A stretch of 64,000 nt of DNA from WRMS01 sp038562165 (lineage in GTDB: Bacteria > Bacillota > Peptococcia > DRI-13 > UBA5745). Below, in pieces: positions 8,004 to 15,163 of the stretch; position 1 is the first letter of the stretch, and each line of letters starts with the position of its first letter. The stretch is from positions 10,460 to 74,459 of the forward strand of contig JBCFAO010000017.1 of NCBI GenBank assembly GCA_038562165.1, read 5' to 3'. The notes beneath the pieces are model-generated. The model made no database searches. It was given only the letters and a program-made list of their open reading frames with translations, and was not told the DNA's origin. A program made the translations under genes and the position numbers.

Positions 8004-8792
8004 TCAGCAAAACAGTTCCGGCTCCCGGCGCTCCAGAAAATTGCTTTCAATTAAAGTTTTGCGCTGCAAGAGCCCTTCATCGTCAAAATATTTGGCCTCC
8101 TGAGGACAAGCCTTGACGCAAGCGCAGCAGCTAATGCAAACAGCCTTGTCAGCCAGGCGAGGGTCCTCAAAAGAGATGGCGCCGCTGGGACAAAGACCGG
8201 CACAGAGCAGGCAAGCGGTACAACCAGCTTTTGTCTTGGGGGAGCGGGGAGCCGCCGCCATGCCGGTGCGGTAAGGATAATTGCCCGGAAGCTTAATCGG
8301 CTGGAAGACGCTGCCCTGCAGCTTTTGGGCCGCTTTGGCGGCCAATACTCCGGCTAGCTGTAAATCCCGGCTATCGGGCCGTCCGGCAGCGGCCAGACGA
8401 GAATAAGAATGCTCGCCGATAAAAGCCCCGGCAGCTATGGCAATAAAGCCGGCCTCCTGCAGAATATCCTGCATTTCCAGCAGACTGTCCTCATAATGGC
8501 GGTTGCCGTAGACAGAGACTATTATTGCAGGGGTATTGCGGCCCTTTAAGCTGCTGAGAAAAGGCTGCAATATAGCGGGTATCCTGCCGGCATAGACCGG
8601 CGCTCCCAGAATCAGCAGGTCCTCCTGGCCAAAGGCAGCTATGGGCTTGCGGCCCGAGGGTGGGGTGAGATTGATCACCTGGCCTTTTGAGGGCTGGGGG
8701 AGCAGGCCCATGATTTCCCCAGTGACCGTTTCAACGATTTTTTCTGTGGCATGGGTGGGGCTAAAGTAGGCACAATGAATAGTATAGGCCAT
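8004..8792 (-). CDS. EFR1-type flavodoxin/ferredoxin fusion protein
   Basis: Residues 1-170 resemble a flavodoxin domain (YFSPTHATEKIV near the start as the FMN phosphate loop; APVYAGRIP). A C-terminal bacterial ferredoxin domain carries two 4Fe-4S motifs, CTACLLCAGLCP and CISCCACVKACP. This arrangement is typical of EFR1-family electron carriers in anaerobic Firmicutes. The start is an ATG after AGAAGGAA. It is transcribed away from an MBL-fold hydrolase gene, and the two share a 146-base intergenic region with a TATAGCTATA palindrome (8841-8850). Its redox partner is not identifiable. Confidence 0.85.
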   Translation of the reverse strand: MAYTIHCAYFSPTHATEKIVETVTGEIMGLLPQPSKGQVINLTPPSGRKPIAAFGQEDLLILGAPVYAGRIPAILQPFLSSLKGRNTPAIIVSVYGNRHYEDSLLEMQDILQEAGFIAIAAGAFIGEHSYSRLAAAGRPDSRDLQLAGVLAAKAAQKLQGSVFQPIKLPGNYPYRTGMAAAPRSPKTKAGCTACLLCAGLCPSGAISFEDPRLADKAVCISCCACVKACPQEAKYFDDEGLLQRKTLIESNFLERREPELFC

Positions 8793-8938
8793 GTAAGCAT
8801 TCCTTCTTTCACCTATAGTCCGTCAGGCTTTACGGCAAGATATAGCTATAGTATACTGCCTTGACGGCAGGAAGCAAGGGCTGTATTCTAAAGAAAAATG
8901 CCTATATAATCCAATGCTTGGAGAAAGAGAGCGTTAGA

Positions 8939-9763
8939 ATGAAACTGATTGCCTTAGTGGAAAACCGCACTATATCACCGGAGTATTCCCCAAGCCACGG
9001 TCTCAGCTTATATATTGAAGCCCTTGGCCACAAAATCCTTTTTGATTTGGGTAAGGATCAGTCCTTTTTGGAAAATGCCCAAAAGTTGGGCGTCGATATT
9101 GCCGCAGTGGATACCCTGATTATTTCCCATGGCCATCAGGATCACGGCGGCGGTTTAGCCGCCTTTTTGGCTAATAATGACCGGGCCAAAATCTATATCA
9201 GAAAGAGGGCTTTTCTGCCTCATCTTATCGCAGAAGGAGGGGAGTTGAAACTAGCGGGCCTGGATCCAAATCTGGAGGACAATGAGCGGATTATCTTTAC
9301 GGACTCCCTTCATAAGATCGATGAAGGCTTGCTTTTATTCTCCGATGTGCCAAGGCAGCGGCTGCTGTCTGTTTCCAATGACTTTCTGTATGAGGACCGT
9401 GGAGAAGGGGATTATGGCCCGGACCGGTTTGAGCACGAACAAAATCTGATCATTAGCGAAAAAGGCAAGCATATTTTGTTGGTGGGCTGCGCTCATTGCG
9501 GCATCGTCAATATTCTGGAAAAAGCCCGGGCATTAGTGGAACAGAAGTTGGACCTGGTCATCGGCGGCTTCCATTTATTCAATCCCATTACCATGATCAA
9601 CGAAGAAGAAAGCCTGATCCGCCGGATTGCTGCCGAGCTAAAGGAGAAAGATACGCTCTTTTACACTTGCCATTGTACCGGCGAAGCAGCCTTTGCTTTA
9701 CTGCAGGAGGACATGGGCGAGCAAATACGCTATTTGGCCACCGGCATGAATTTGGAATTATAG
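8939..9763 (+). CDS. Metallo-beta-lactamase-fold hydrolase (COG1237-like)
   Basis: A 274-residue protein with the metal-binding motif SHGHQDHGGG and the VGCAHCGIVNIL segment typical of the COG1237 group, whose methanogen members act in methanopterin synthesis. In bacteria the substrate is usually unknown. I chose the ATG at 8939, since the protein then starts at the family's conserved MKLIALVEN; an upstream start would add 26 poorly conserved residues. The gene stands alone, followed by a strong terminator. Confidence 0.82.
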   Translation: MKLIALVENRTISPEYSPSHGLSLYIEALGHKILFDLGKDQSFLENAQKLGVDIAAVDTLIISHGHQDHGGGLAAFLANNDRAKIYIRKRAFLPHLIAEGGELKLAGLDPNLEDNERIIFTDSLHKIDEGLLLFSDVPRQRLLSVSNDFLYEDRGEGDYGPDRFEHEQNLIISEKGKHILLVGCAHCGIVNILEKARALVEQKLDLVIGGFHLFNPITMINEEESLIRRIAAELKEKDTLFYTCHCTGEAAFALLQEDMGEQIRYLATGMNLEL

Positions 9764-9776
9764 TGATGCAAAGACA

Positions 9777-9803
9777 GCCGCCCTAAGTTGGGCGGCGTTT
9801 TTA
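9777..9803 (+). terminator. Rho-independent terminator after the MBL hydrolase
   Basis: GCCGCCC and GGGCGGC form a seven-base GC stem around TAAGTT, followed by GTTTTT. Confidence 0.88.
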
Positions 9804-9819
9804 CAAGGCCTTATGAAAA

Positions 9820-9827
9820 TCTTAAGA
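9820..9827. promoter_or_regulatory. TCTTAAGA palindrome upstream of the vanR-like gene
   Basis: TCTTAAGA, followed about 16 bases later by TCATAAAAAATACC, recurs upstream of the CofE-like gene as TTCTTAAGAA (11753-11762) followed by TCATAAAACATAC. A shared binding site for the VanR-like regulator is a reasonable guess. Confidence 0.35.
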
Positions 9828-9910
9828 ATTTGTCCAGTAAGAAGTCATAAAAAATACCCGTATATTATGTAAAATAGAGATGATTATCTTATCGGAAGGT
9901 GGTAGAGGCA

Positions 9911-10606
9911 ATGACCAATACCGTTCTTGTTGTGGATGATGAGCGCGAAATTGCTGATTTAATTGAGGTGTATCTGTGCAATGAGAATTATCAGGTGCTC
10001 AAGTTTTACTGCATAAAGGATGCTCAGCAGTCCATAGATACCCAAAGGATCGATCTGGCCATTTTAGATGTAATGCTGCCTGATGGCAGTGGCTTTAACT
10101 TTTGCCAAAAAATAAGAGAGAAGCATGCTTTCCCAATTATTATGCTGACGGCTAAGGAAGAAGAAACGGATAAAATAACGGGCCTTACTCTGGGCGCCGA
10201 CGATTATATTACCAAACCCTTTAAGCCCCTTGAGCTGGTTGCCCGGGTAAAGGCTCAACTGCGCAGATATAAAAAATATAATTCCTCTTCCCCGGTATGC
10301 GACCATGTATTGGTACAGGGCGGGCTGGAGATTAACGTAAGCACTCACCAATGTACTCTCGATGAAAGGCTGATTCCCCTTACGCCCACGGAGTTTACCA
10401 TTTTAAGAATCCTCTGTGAAGAAAAGGGTAAAGTCGTAAGCTCGGAAGCTCTCTTTTATAAGATTTGGGGCAACGAATATTTTACGAAGAACAGCAATAC
10501 GATCACCACTCATATCCGGCATCTGCGGGAAAAGCTGGGCGACAGCGGGACGCACCCCAAATATATCAAAACAGTATGGGGGGTAGGCTACAAAATTGAA
10601 GGATAA
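9911..10606 (+). CDS. vanR-like: VanR-like OmpR-family response regulator
   Basis: A 231-residue regulator with a receiver domain (VVDDE; phospho-acceptor in LAILDVMLPDGSG; GADDYITKPFKPLELVARVKAQ) and a winged-helix DNA-binding domain (LTPTEFTILRILCE, TVWGVGYKI). The sequence is strikingly like the VanR of VanA-type resistance. The ATG at 9911 follows GGTAGAGG. The kinase gene overlaps its end. No vanH, vanA or vanX follows, so a role in glycopeptide resistance is not supported; such pairs also govern other cell-envelope genes. Confidence 0.88.
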   Translation: MTNTVLVVDDEREIADLIEVYLCNENYQVLKFYCIKDAQQSIDTQRIDLAILDVMLPDGSGFNFCQKIREKHAFPIIMLTAKEEETDKITGLTLGADDYITKPFKPLELVARVKAQLRRYKKYNSSSPVCDHVLVQGGLEINVSTHQCTLDERLIPLTPTEFTILRILCEEKGKVVSSEALFYKIWGNEYFTKNSNTITTHIRHLREKLGDSGTHPKYIKTVWGVGYKIEG

Positions 10607-11720
10607 AAAACTGTGGCGAAAGCCTTATTACAAACTGATACGCAAAGTCTTTGGGCAAGTGCTCTTGCTTGCTTTTTTTTCTTGCGTAGCTATTCTGCTG
10701 ATCCGGTCTCTGGGGCGGGGCTATATCGGCAATATGATAACAAAAGGGATTGTCAGATTTTATCAAGTGGACTGGGACGCTGCAAAATATATATACTATG
10801 ATACTGTGCGGCAAAATATCGACTATATTATTCTGGGCACAATGATTATTTTTTTTCTGCTGCTGATTCGGCTGCTGTTATCCTGGTTCATGAAATACTT
10901 TGATGAGATTATCGGCGGCGTCAATGCCCTGGCCGGCGGGGAGAAAAGACAAATTGTGATGTCCCCGGAGCTGGGTTTTGTGTCAGCTCAGCTCAACAAG
11001 GTAAATGATCAGCTGATCCGCAGCGCCGAAGCTAAACGAGAGGCGGAAAAACGCAAAAATGACCTGGTGGTTTATCTGGCTCATGACATAAAGACGCCCC
11101 TTACCTCGGTTATCGGCTATTTAAGCCTCTTGGATGAAAGCCCCCAGTTGCCGGCAGACCAGAGGCAGAAATATATTCAAATCGCATTAACCAAGGCCCA
11201 GCGTCTGGAATGCCTGGTAAGCGAATTCTTTGAAATAACCCGGTACAATCTCCAGGATGTGCCGCTGCAGAAAAAGAGCATTAACCTAAGCTATATGATG
11301 GAACAGATTGTGGATGAAGCTTATCCCCAGCTTTCTAAAAACGGGAAAACTGCGGCCATCAATATTCCGGAAGAATTAACGGTATACGCCGATTCGGATA
11401 AGCTGGCCAGAGTTTTTAACAACATCTTCAAAAATGCCATTGCTTATAGTGAGGCGGGAAGCGTAATTGAGATTAGCGGAGAGCTGGATACGGAAAATAC
11501 GGTGATCCATTTTAAGAATGAGGGAGCAATTCCCCGAAGCGAATTGGATACCATATTTGAAAAATTCTACCGCCTGGATGACGCCCGGCAAACGGCCACA
11601 GGCAATGCGGGGCTTGGTCTTGCCATTGCCAGGGATATTGTGGCATTGCACGGCGGCACAATAACGGCCGTGAGCCATAAAAATCAGACGGTATTTACCG
11701 TTATGCTGCCCAAGCTTTAA
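10596..11720 (+). CDS. vanS-like: VanS-like sensor histidine kinase
   Basis: The 374-residue kinase has two transmembrane segments (about 17-38 and 73-95) around a short external loop, a HAMP-like linker, a HisKA domain with the phospho-accepting His in YLAHDIKTPLTSVIGYLS, and an ATPase domain (NNIFKNAIAYS, FEKFYRLDDARQ, GLGLAIARDIV). It closely resembles VanS of the VanA type. Translation appears to start at a TTG that overlaps the end of the regulator gene by 11 bases, after GGGGGTAGG. It probably phosphorylates the VanR-like protein in response to an envelope signal. Confidence 0.86.
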   Translation: MKDKKLWRKPYYKLIRKVFGQVLLLAFFSCVAILLIRSLGRGYIGNMITKGIVRFYQVDWDAAKYIYYDTVRQNIDYIILGTMIIFFLLLIRLLLSWFMKYFDEIIGGVNALAGGEKRQIVMSPELGFVSAQLNKVNDQLIRSAEAKREAEKRKNDLVVYLAHDIKTPLTSVIGYLSLLDESPQLPADQRQKYIQIALTKAQRLECLVSEFFEITRYNLQDVPLQKKSINLSYMMEQIVDEAYPQLSKNGKTAAINIPEELTVYADSDKLARVFNNIFKNAIAYSEAGSVIEISGELDTENTVIHFKNEGAIPRSELDTIFEKFYRLDDARQTATGNAGLGLAIARDIVALHGGTITAVSHKNQTVFTVMLPKL

Positions 11721-11752
11721 TTTGTACAAGTTCTCTATGTTTTCTCAATAAA

Positions 11753-11762
11753 TTCTTAAGAA
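11753..11762. promoter_or_regulatory. TTCTTAAGAA palindrome upstream of the CofE-like gene
   Basis: A perfect ten-base palindrome matching the TCTTAAGA found before the vanR-like gene. In both places TCATAAAA follows within about 16 bases. It may be the operator through which the VanRS-like pair controls the next gene. Confidence 0.35.
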
Positions 11763-11788
11763 AGCAACCCTTTAATCATAAAACATAC

Positions 11789-11831
11789 AAACTCCTTTCC
11801 CGCTACAATCCAAGTGTCAGGAAAGGAGTTT
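11789..11831 (+). promoter_or_regulatory. Hairpin that would hide the ribosome site of the CofE-like gene
   Basis: AAACTCCTTTCC (11789-11800) is perfectly complementary to GGAAAGGAGTTT (11820-11831), and the right arm contains the Shine-Dalgarno site four bases before the ATG. The 12-base stem with a 19-base loop should block ribosome entry unless it is opened. It may be a translational control element. Confidence 0.6.
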
Positions 11832-11834
11832 TTT

Positions 11835-12608
11835 ATGATGCGTTATGCCGGGGAGGATTCCCCAATGCCTTTTGTACCCAACCATGGCAAGAGTTTAAAC
11901 ATCACCACTAATTATGGCGTATTTGCACGCTATCCGGTTAAAACCCATGTAATTATGGCCTCGGATTCTTTGCGGCCGGTGCTGGATCATTACCTTGCGC
12001 CCTATTTGCAGCCGGGCGATTATGTATTTATCAGCGAGAAAATAGTAGCCATCACCCAAGGCCGGGCTTTTCCTGTGGAGGAAATTAAGCCGGGCCGGTG
12101 GGCTAAGATTCTGTCCTCATTTGTCCAGAAATCCGCCCACGGCATTGGGCTGGGCATGCCTTGCACCATGGAACTGGCCATCCGGGAAATTGGCTTGCTA
12201 AAAATCCTTTTTGCGGCAGTGTGCTCCGCTGTCACCAAACTGTTTGGCATTCACGGCGTATTTTATCGAATTTTGGGAGAGCAAGCCCGGGCCATTGACG
12301 GCCCTTGCGATTATACCATACCGCCATATAACCGCTATGCCAAGCTGGCCCCCAGCCGGCCCAATGAAGCGGCTAAAGAACTGGCCGCCCATATTGGCGC
12401 AAAGATTGTAATTATTGACGCCAATGATCTGGGCGTAGAGGTTCTGGGCCGTTCTCATCCCGATGAGATTGATATTGATTTCTGTAAAGAAGTGTTTGGG
12501 GACAACCCCCTGGGCCAAGGCGCCGAGCAGACGCCTATTTGTATCCTGCGTAAAGCCTGGCAGGAGGATGCAGAGCCTCCTAGTCTTGAATCCTGCTCAT
12601 GCGGTTGA
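11835..12608 (+). CDS. CofE-like (F420-0:gamma-glutamyl ligase family) protein
   Basis: The 257-residue product resembles the CofE/FbiB ligase family (GDYVFISEKIVAITQGRAFP; IIDANDLGVEVLGRS). Archaeal members add glutamate to coenzyme F420. F420 is not expected in most Clostridia, so the true substrate is unknown. The ATGATG start at 11835 is set by GGAAAGGAG. An upstream GTG exists but lies within the ribosome-site hairpin. Its end overlaps the convergent LeuA-like gene by 29 bases. Position and a shared palindrome hint at control by the VanRS-like pair. Confidence 0.65.
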   Translation: MMRYAGEDSPMPFVPNHGKSLNITTNYGVFARYPVKTHVIMASDSLRPVLDHYLAPYLQPGDYVFISEKIVAITQGRAFPVEEIKPGRWAKILSSFVQKSAHGIGLGMPCTMELAIREIGLLKILFAAVCSAVTKLFGIHGVFYRILGEQARAIDGPCDYTIPPYNRYAKLAPSRPNEAAKELAAHIGAKIVIIDANDLGVEVLGRSHPDEIDIDFCKEVFGDNPLGQGAEQTPICILRKAWQEDAEPPSLESCSCG

Positions 12609-14286
12609 CGGCGGAAATCAGGGCCCGCAGGGAAGCCTTCCGGATATCCCGGGAGGTGCCGGCGCCAAAACGGCTGCGGCCCTGTTTATCCCTTAACTGG
12701 ATGTAAGCCACGGCCCGGGAATCGGAGCCGCTGCTTAAGGCATGCTGGTCATAAGAAAGGAAGTCGTAGTCGGCGGCGCCCAGGGTTTTCAGAGCGTCGT
12801 AGAGAGCGTCAATCGGCCCGTTGCCCTTGCCCTCTGCCTCTTTGGCTTCTCCATTATAGTTGATGATGCCGCTGAAATGGACTTCATTGTCTTCTTCGTC
12901 GGCCTCGTTGAGATAAGCGGTACGGAAGGATTTCAGCTCATAGGGCCCCTGGGGCCGGACAAATTCCTCGGAGAAAATCGCCAGCAGGGTCTCGCCGTTG
13001 ATTTCCAGATCATCTCTGTCAGCCCTGTCCCTGATCATCTGGCCCAATTCCGGCAGCATAGCTTTTGGAATTTTATAGCCAAAAAGGTTTTCCAGAATAA
13101 AGCCGGCGCTGGCCCGGGCGGAATGACTGTTGATACGGAGGATGGGTTCGTATTGCCGGCCTACATCGGCGGGATCCAGAGGCAAATAGGGCACTTGCCA
13201 GCCGGTCAGCCGCCGTTTTTTGCGTTGGCTGAGGGCGTTGAGAATAGCTTCCTGCTGAGCGCCGGTAAAAGCGGTATAGACCAGTTCGCCGGCATATGGA
13301 TGACGGGGGCTTACCGGCAGATGGGCGGCTTTTTGATAGACCTGCCGCAGGTTGTTGATATCGCTGAAATCTAAACCGGGATTGATGCCTTGGCTATAAA
13401 GATTAAGAGACAGGGTCATCAGGTCGGCGTTGCCGGCCCGGGGCCCGTTGCCAAATAAAGAACCTTCTATGCGCTCAGCTCCGGCCAGCATAGCCAGTTC
13501 GGCGGCAGCCACCGCCGAGCCCCGGTCATTGGAAGGGCGAACGCTAAGGATAAAGCGGTTGCGGTTGCGGATGTTTTGGCAGAACCCCTCGATTTGATCC
13601 GCATAATGATTGGGCGTGCACCTTTCAACGGTGGCCGGCAGGCCGAGGATAACGGGCTGGACCGCCTCAGCTTCAAGAACGTCCAGCACCTCTTCCGCAA
13701 TACGCAAAGCAAAGGCCGGCTCCGCCTCGGTGAAGCCTTCCAAAGAATAAGCATAGGTCAGCTTCAGCCCTTTTTGCCGGGCTTCCCGGCCCAGGCCATG
13801 AATCTGACCGGCACAGGCCCTGGCTGCAGCCAGGATAGCCTCTTGACCGCCGCTATCGCCCGGTTCCCAGGGTGAAGGATTGATGTTGCCGCTAAAATGG
13901 AAAATCACCCGGGGGGCTCCTGCGATAGCCTGATAGGTTTTGACAATCAAGCTTTCCGTGCAGGGGCTTGTTACCTGTAAGGCAACATCGGCGGGAATCA
14001 ACTGCTGATCGATCAGATGGCGCAAAAAGGCATGATCCGAAGGGTCTGCTCCGGGAGAACCTACCTCAATTTCCTTAAAGCCAATTTTGGTAAGGAGATG
14101 AAAGAGATCCACCTTTTCCTCCAGACTCATGGCAATGGGTAAGGCTTGGCTGCCATCGCTTAGATCTAGGCTGCACCAGAGGGGGGCCTGGCTGATGGTT
14201 TGGGAAGGCCAGGTGCGGCCCGGCAGGTCTGCCGGTATACAAGGGCTGTATTTTTGGGAAGGATCATTGAAACCGCTGGCTGACAT
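12580..14286 (-). CDS. 2-isopropylmalate synthase-like protein lacking catalytic residues
   Basis: At 568 residues it matches long-form LeuA from end to end, with a TIM-barrel domain, a linker and the C-terminal allosteric LeuA dimer domain (YDFLSYDQHALSSG near the end). Key residues have changed. The usual DLRDGNQ reads DLSDGSQ (41-47), losing the catalytic Arg. The metal-binding HPHNDRG reads RPSNDRG (250-256), losing both zinc histidines. The Asp (44) and Asn (280) metal ligands remain. It is therefore unlikely to be a normal zinc-dependent synthase and may be a regulatory or repurposed paralogue. The ATG at 14286 follows AGGGGGTA. An annotation pipeline would probably still call it leuA. 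Confidence 0.8.
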   Translation of the reverse strand: MSASGFNDPSQKYSPCIPADLPGRTWPSQTISQAPLWCSLDLSDGSQALPIAMSLEEKVDLFHLLTKIGFKEIEVGSPGADPSDHAFLRHLIDQQLIPADVALQVTSPCTESLIVKTYQAIAGAPRVIFHFSGNINPSPWEPGDSGGQEAILAAARACAGQIHGLGREARQKGLKLTYAYSLEGFTEAEPAFALRIAEEVLDVLEAEAVQPVILGLPATVERCTPNHYADQIEGFCQNIRNRNRFILSVRPSNDRGSAVAAAELAMLAGAERIEGSLFGNGPRAGNADLMTLSLNLYSQGINPGLDFSDINNLRQVYQKAAHLPVSPRHPYAGELVYTAFTGAQQEAILNALSQRKKRRLTGWQVPYLPLDPADVGRQYEPILRINSHSARASAGFILENLFGYKIPKAMLPELGQMIRDRADRDDLEINGETLLAIFSEEFVRPQGPYELKSFRTAYLNEADEEDNEVHFSGIINYNGEAKEAEGKGNGPIDALYDALKTLGAADYDFLSYDQHALSSGSDSRAVAYIQLRDKQGRSRFGAGTSRDIRKASLRALISAVNRMSRIQD

Positions 14287-14397
14287 AATCGGTACCCCCT
14301 TTAAAATAAAAGCCGTCAACTCTATCGTTTAGAGGAAATGTAGCATAATTCAGTCAATAACACAAGAAAAAAATTCAAAAAACAAGTAAATTTGATA

Positions 14398-14425
14398 TTG
14401 ACTATCTTTGACTATATGATATAAT
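14398..14425 (+). promoter_or_regulatory. Sigma-A promoter of hsp20
   Basis: TTGACT (14398-14403), a 16-base spacer and TATAAT (14420-14425). Transcription should start near 14432, inside the edge of the CIRCE operator. Confidence 0.8.
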
Positions 14426-14436
14426 GAAAACAGAAA

Positions 14437-14463
14437 TTAGCACTCGAAGTCATAGAGTGCTAA
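14437..14463 (+). promoter_or_regulatory. CIRCE operator (HrcA-binding site)
   Basis: TTAGCACTC-N9-GAGTGCTAA is a perfect match to the CIRCE inverted repeat. HrcA bound here represses transcription until heat or unfolded protein inactivates it. It lies between the promoter and the hsp20 start. Confidence 0.97.
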
Positions 14464-14488
14464 AATAAAAGGCGAAGGAGTTGTTAAC

Positions 14489-14923
14489 ATGACTGGGCTT
14501 ATTCCATTCAACAGAAGGGGAGATCTTTCCACGGACAGGTTGTTCAACATGATGGACGACTTCTTTAATGACACTTGGCTGTCGAGAAGGAGCCTGCTGA
14601 GTGATACATTTAAAGTGGACGTCAAGGAAAATGAAGGTGCTTACACGATAGAAGCGGATTTGCCGGGCGTGAAGAAAGAGGAAGTCAATCTGGAGCTTAA
14701 TGAAGGCAGGCTGACTATTGCCGTTATCCGCAGTGAAGAGATCGAAGAGGAGAAGAAAGGTTACATCCACAGGGAAAGAAGGCAGTCCTCCATGCAGCGT
14801 TCCGTATACCTGGCTGACGCCGATAATGAAGGGGTGGAAGCTAAGCTGAATGATGGCGTGCTGACCGTTGTGATCCCCAAAAAACCTCAAATCGACTACA
14901 AAAAGAGAATTGAAATCCAGTAA
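14489..14923 (+). CDS. hsp18: Hsp20 / alpha-crystallin small heat-shock protein
   Basis: The 144-residue chaperone has the alpha-crystallin domain (about 40-135): VDVKENEGAYTIEADLPGVKKEE near its start and the closing GVLTVVIPK, plus a short C-terminal tail ending KRIEIQ (an I-x-I motif that binds neighbouring subunits). Small heat-shock proteins hold unfolded proteins in a refoldable state. It follows GAAGGAG, is controlled by a perfect CIRCE element and ends at its own terminator, so it is a single-gene heat-shock unit. Confidence 0.95.
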   Translation: MTGLIPFNRRGDLSTDRLFNMMDDFFNDTWLSRRSLLSDTFKVDVKENEGAYTIEADLPGVKKEEVNLELNEGRLTIAVIRSEEIEEEKKGYIHRERRQSSMQRSVYLADADNEGVEAKLNDGVLTVVIPKKPQIDYKKRIEIQ

Positions 14924-14950
14924 AACCCCAACCCTCCTTAATAAAAAGGG

Positions 14951-14982
14951 CTGCCGCAGATTTTTTTGCGGCAGTCTTTTTT
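14951..14982 (+). terminator. Terminator after hsp20
   Basis: CTGCCGCA and TGCGGCAG form the stem and CTTTTTT follows. Confidence 0.88.
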
Positions 14983-15163
14983 GCGGTGGAGAGAGTTTTA
15001 CTTCGCCAGTGGGGGAGAGCGGCCTGTTGGGGTTCAACTTTGCCACAGTCCTTTTGCAGCTTATTCACAGTGCTTTCACATCCTCTTCACATAAAAGGTC
15101 TAAACTGGAAATAGCGGAATTCATGCTTGACCGGCAGAGATAAATTTTATAGGAGGCATTGGC

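Noticed and set aside
9911..11720. Vancomycin-resistance locus
   Set aside because: Only the regulator and kinase resemble van genes; no ligase, dehydrogenase or dipeptidase of the vanHAX type follows.
12742..13374. Plus-strand open frame of 210 codons inside the LeuA-like gene
   Set aside because: It mirrors the coding strand of the LeuA-like protein, shows no family resemblance and lacks a ribosome site.
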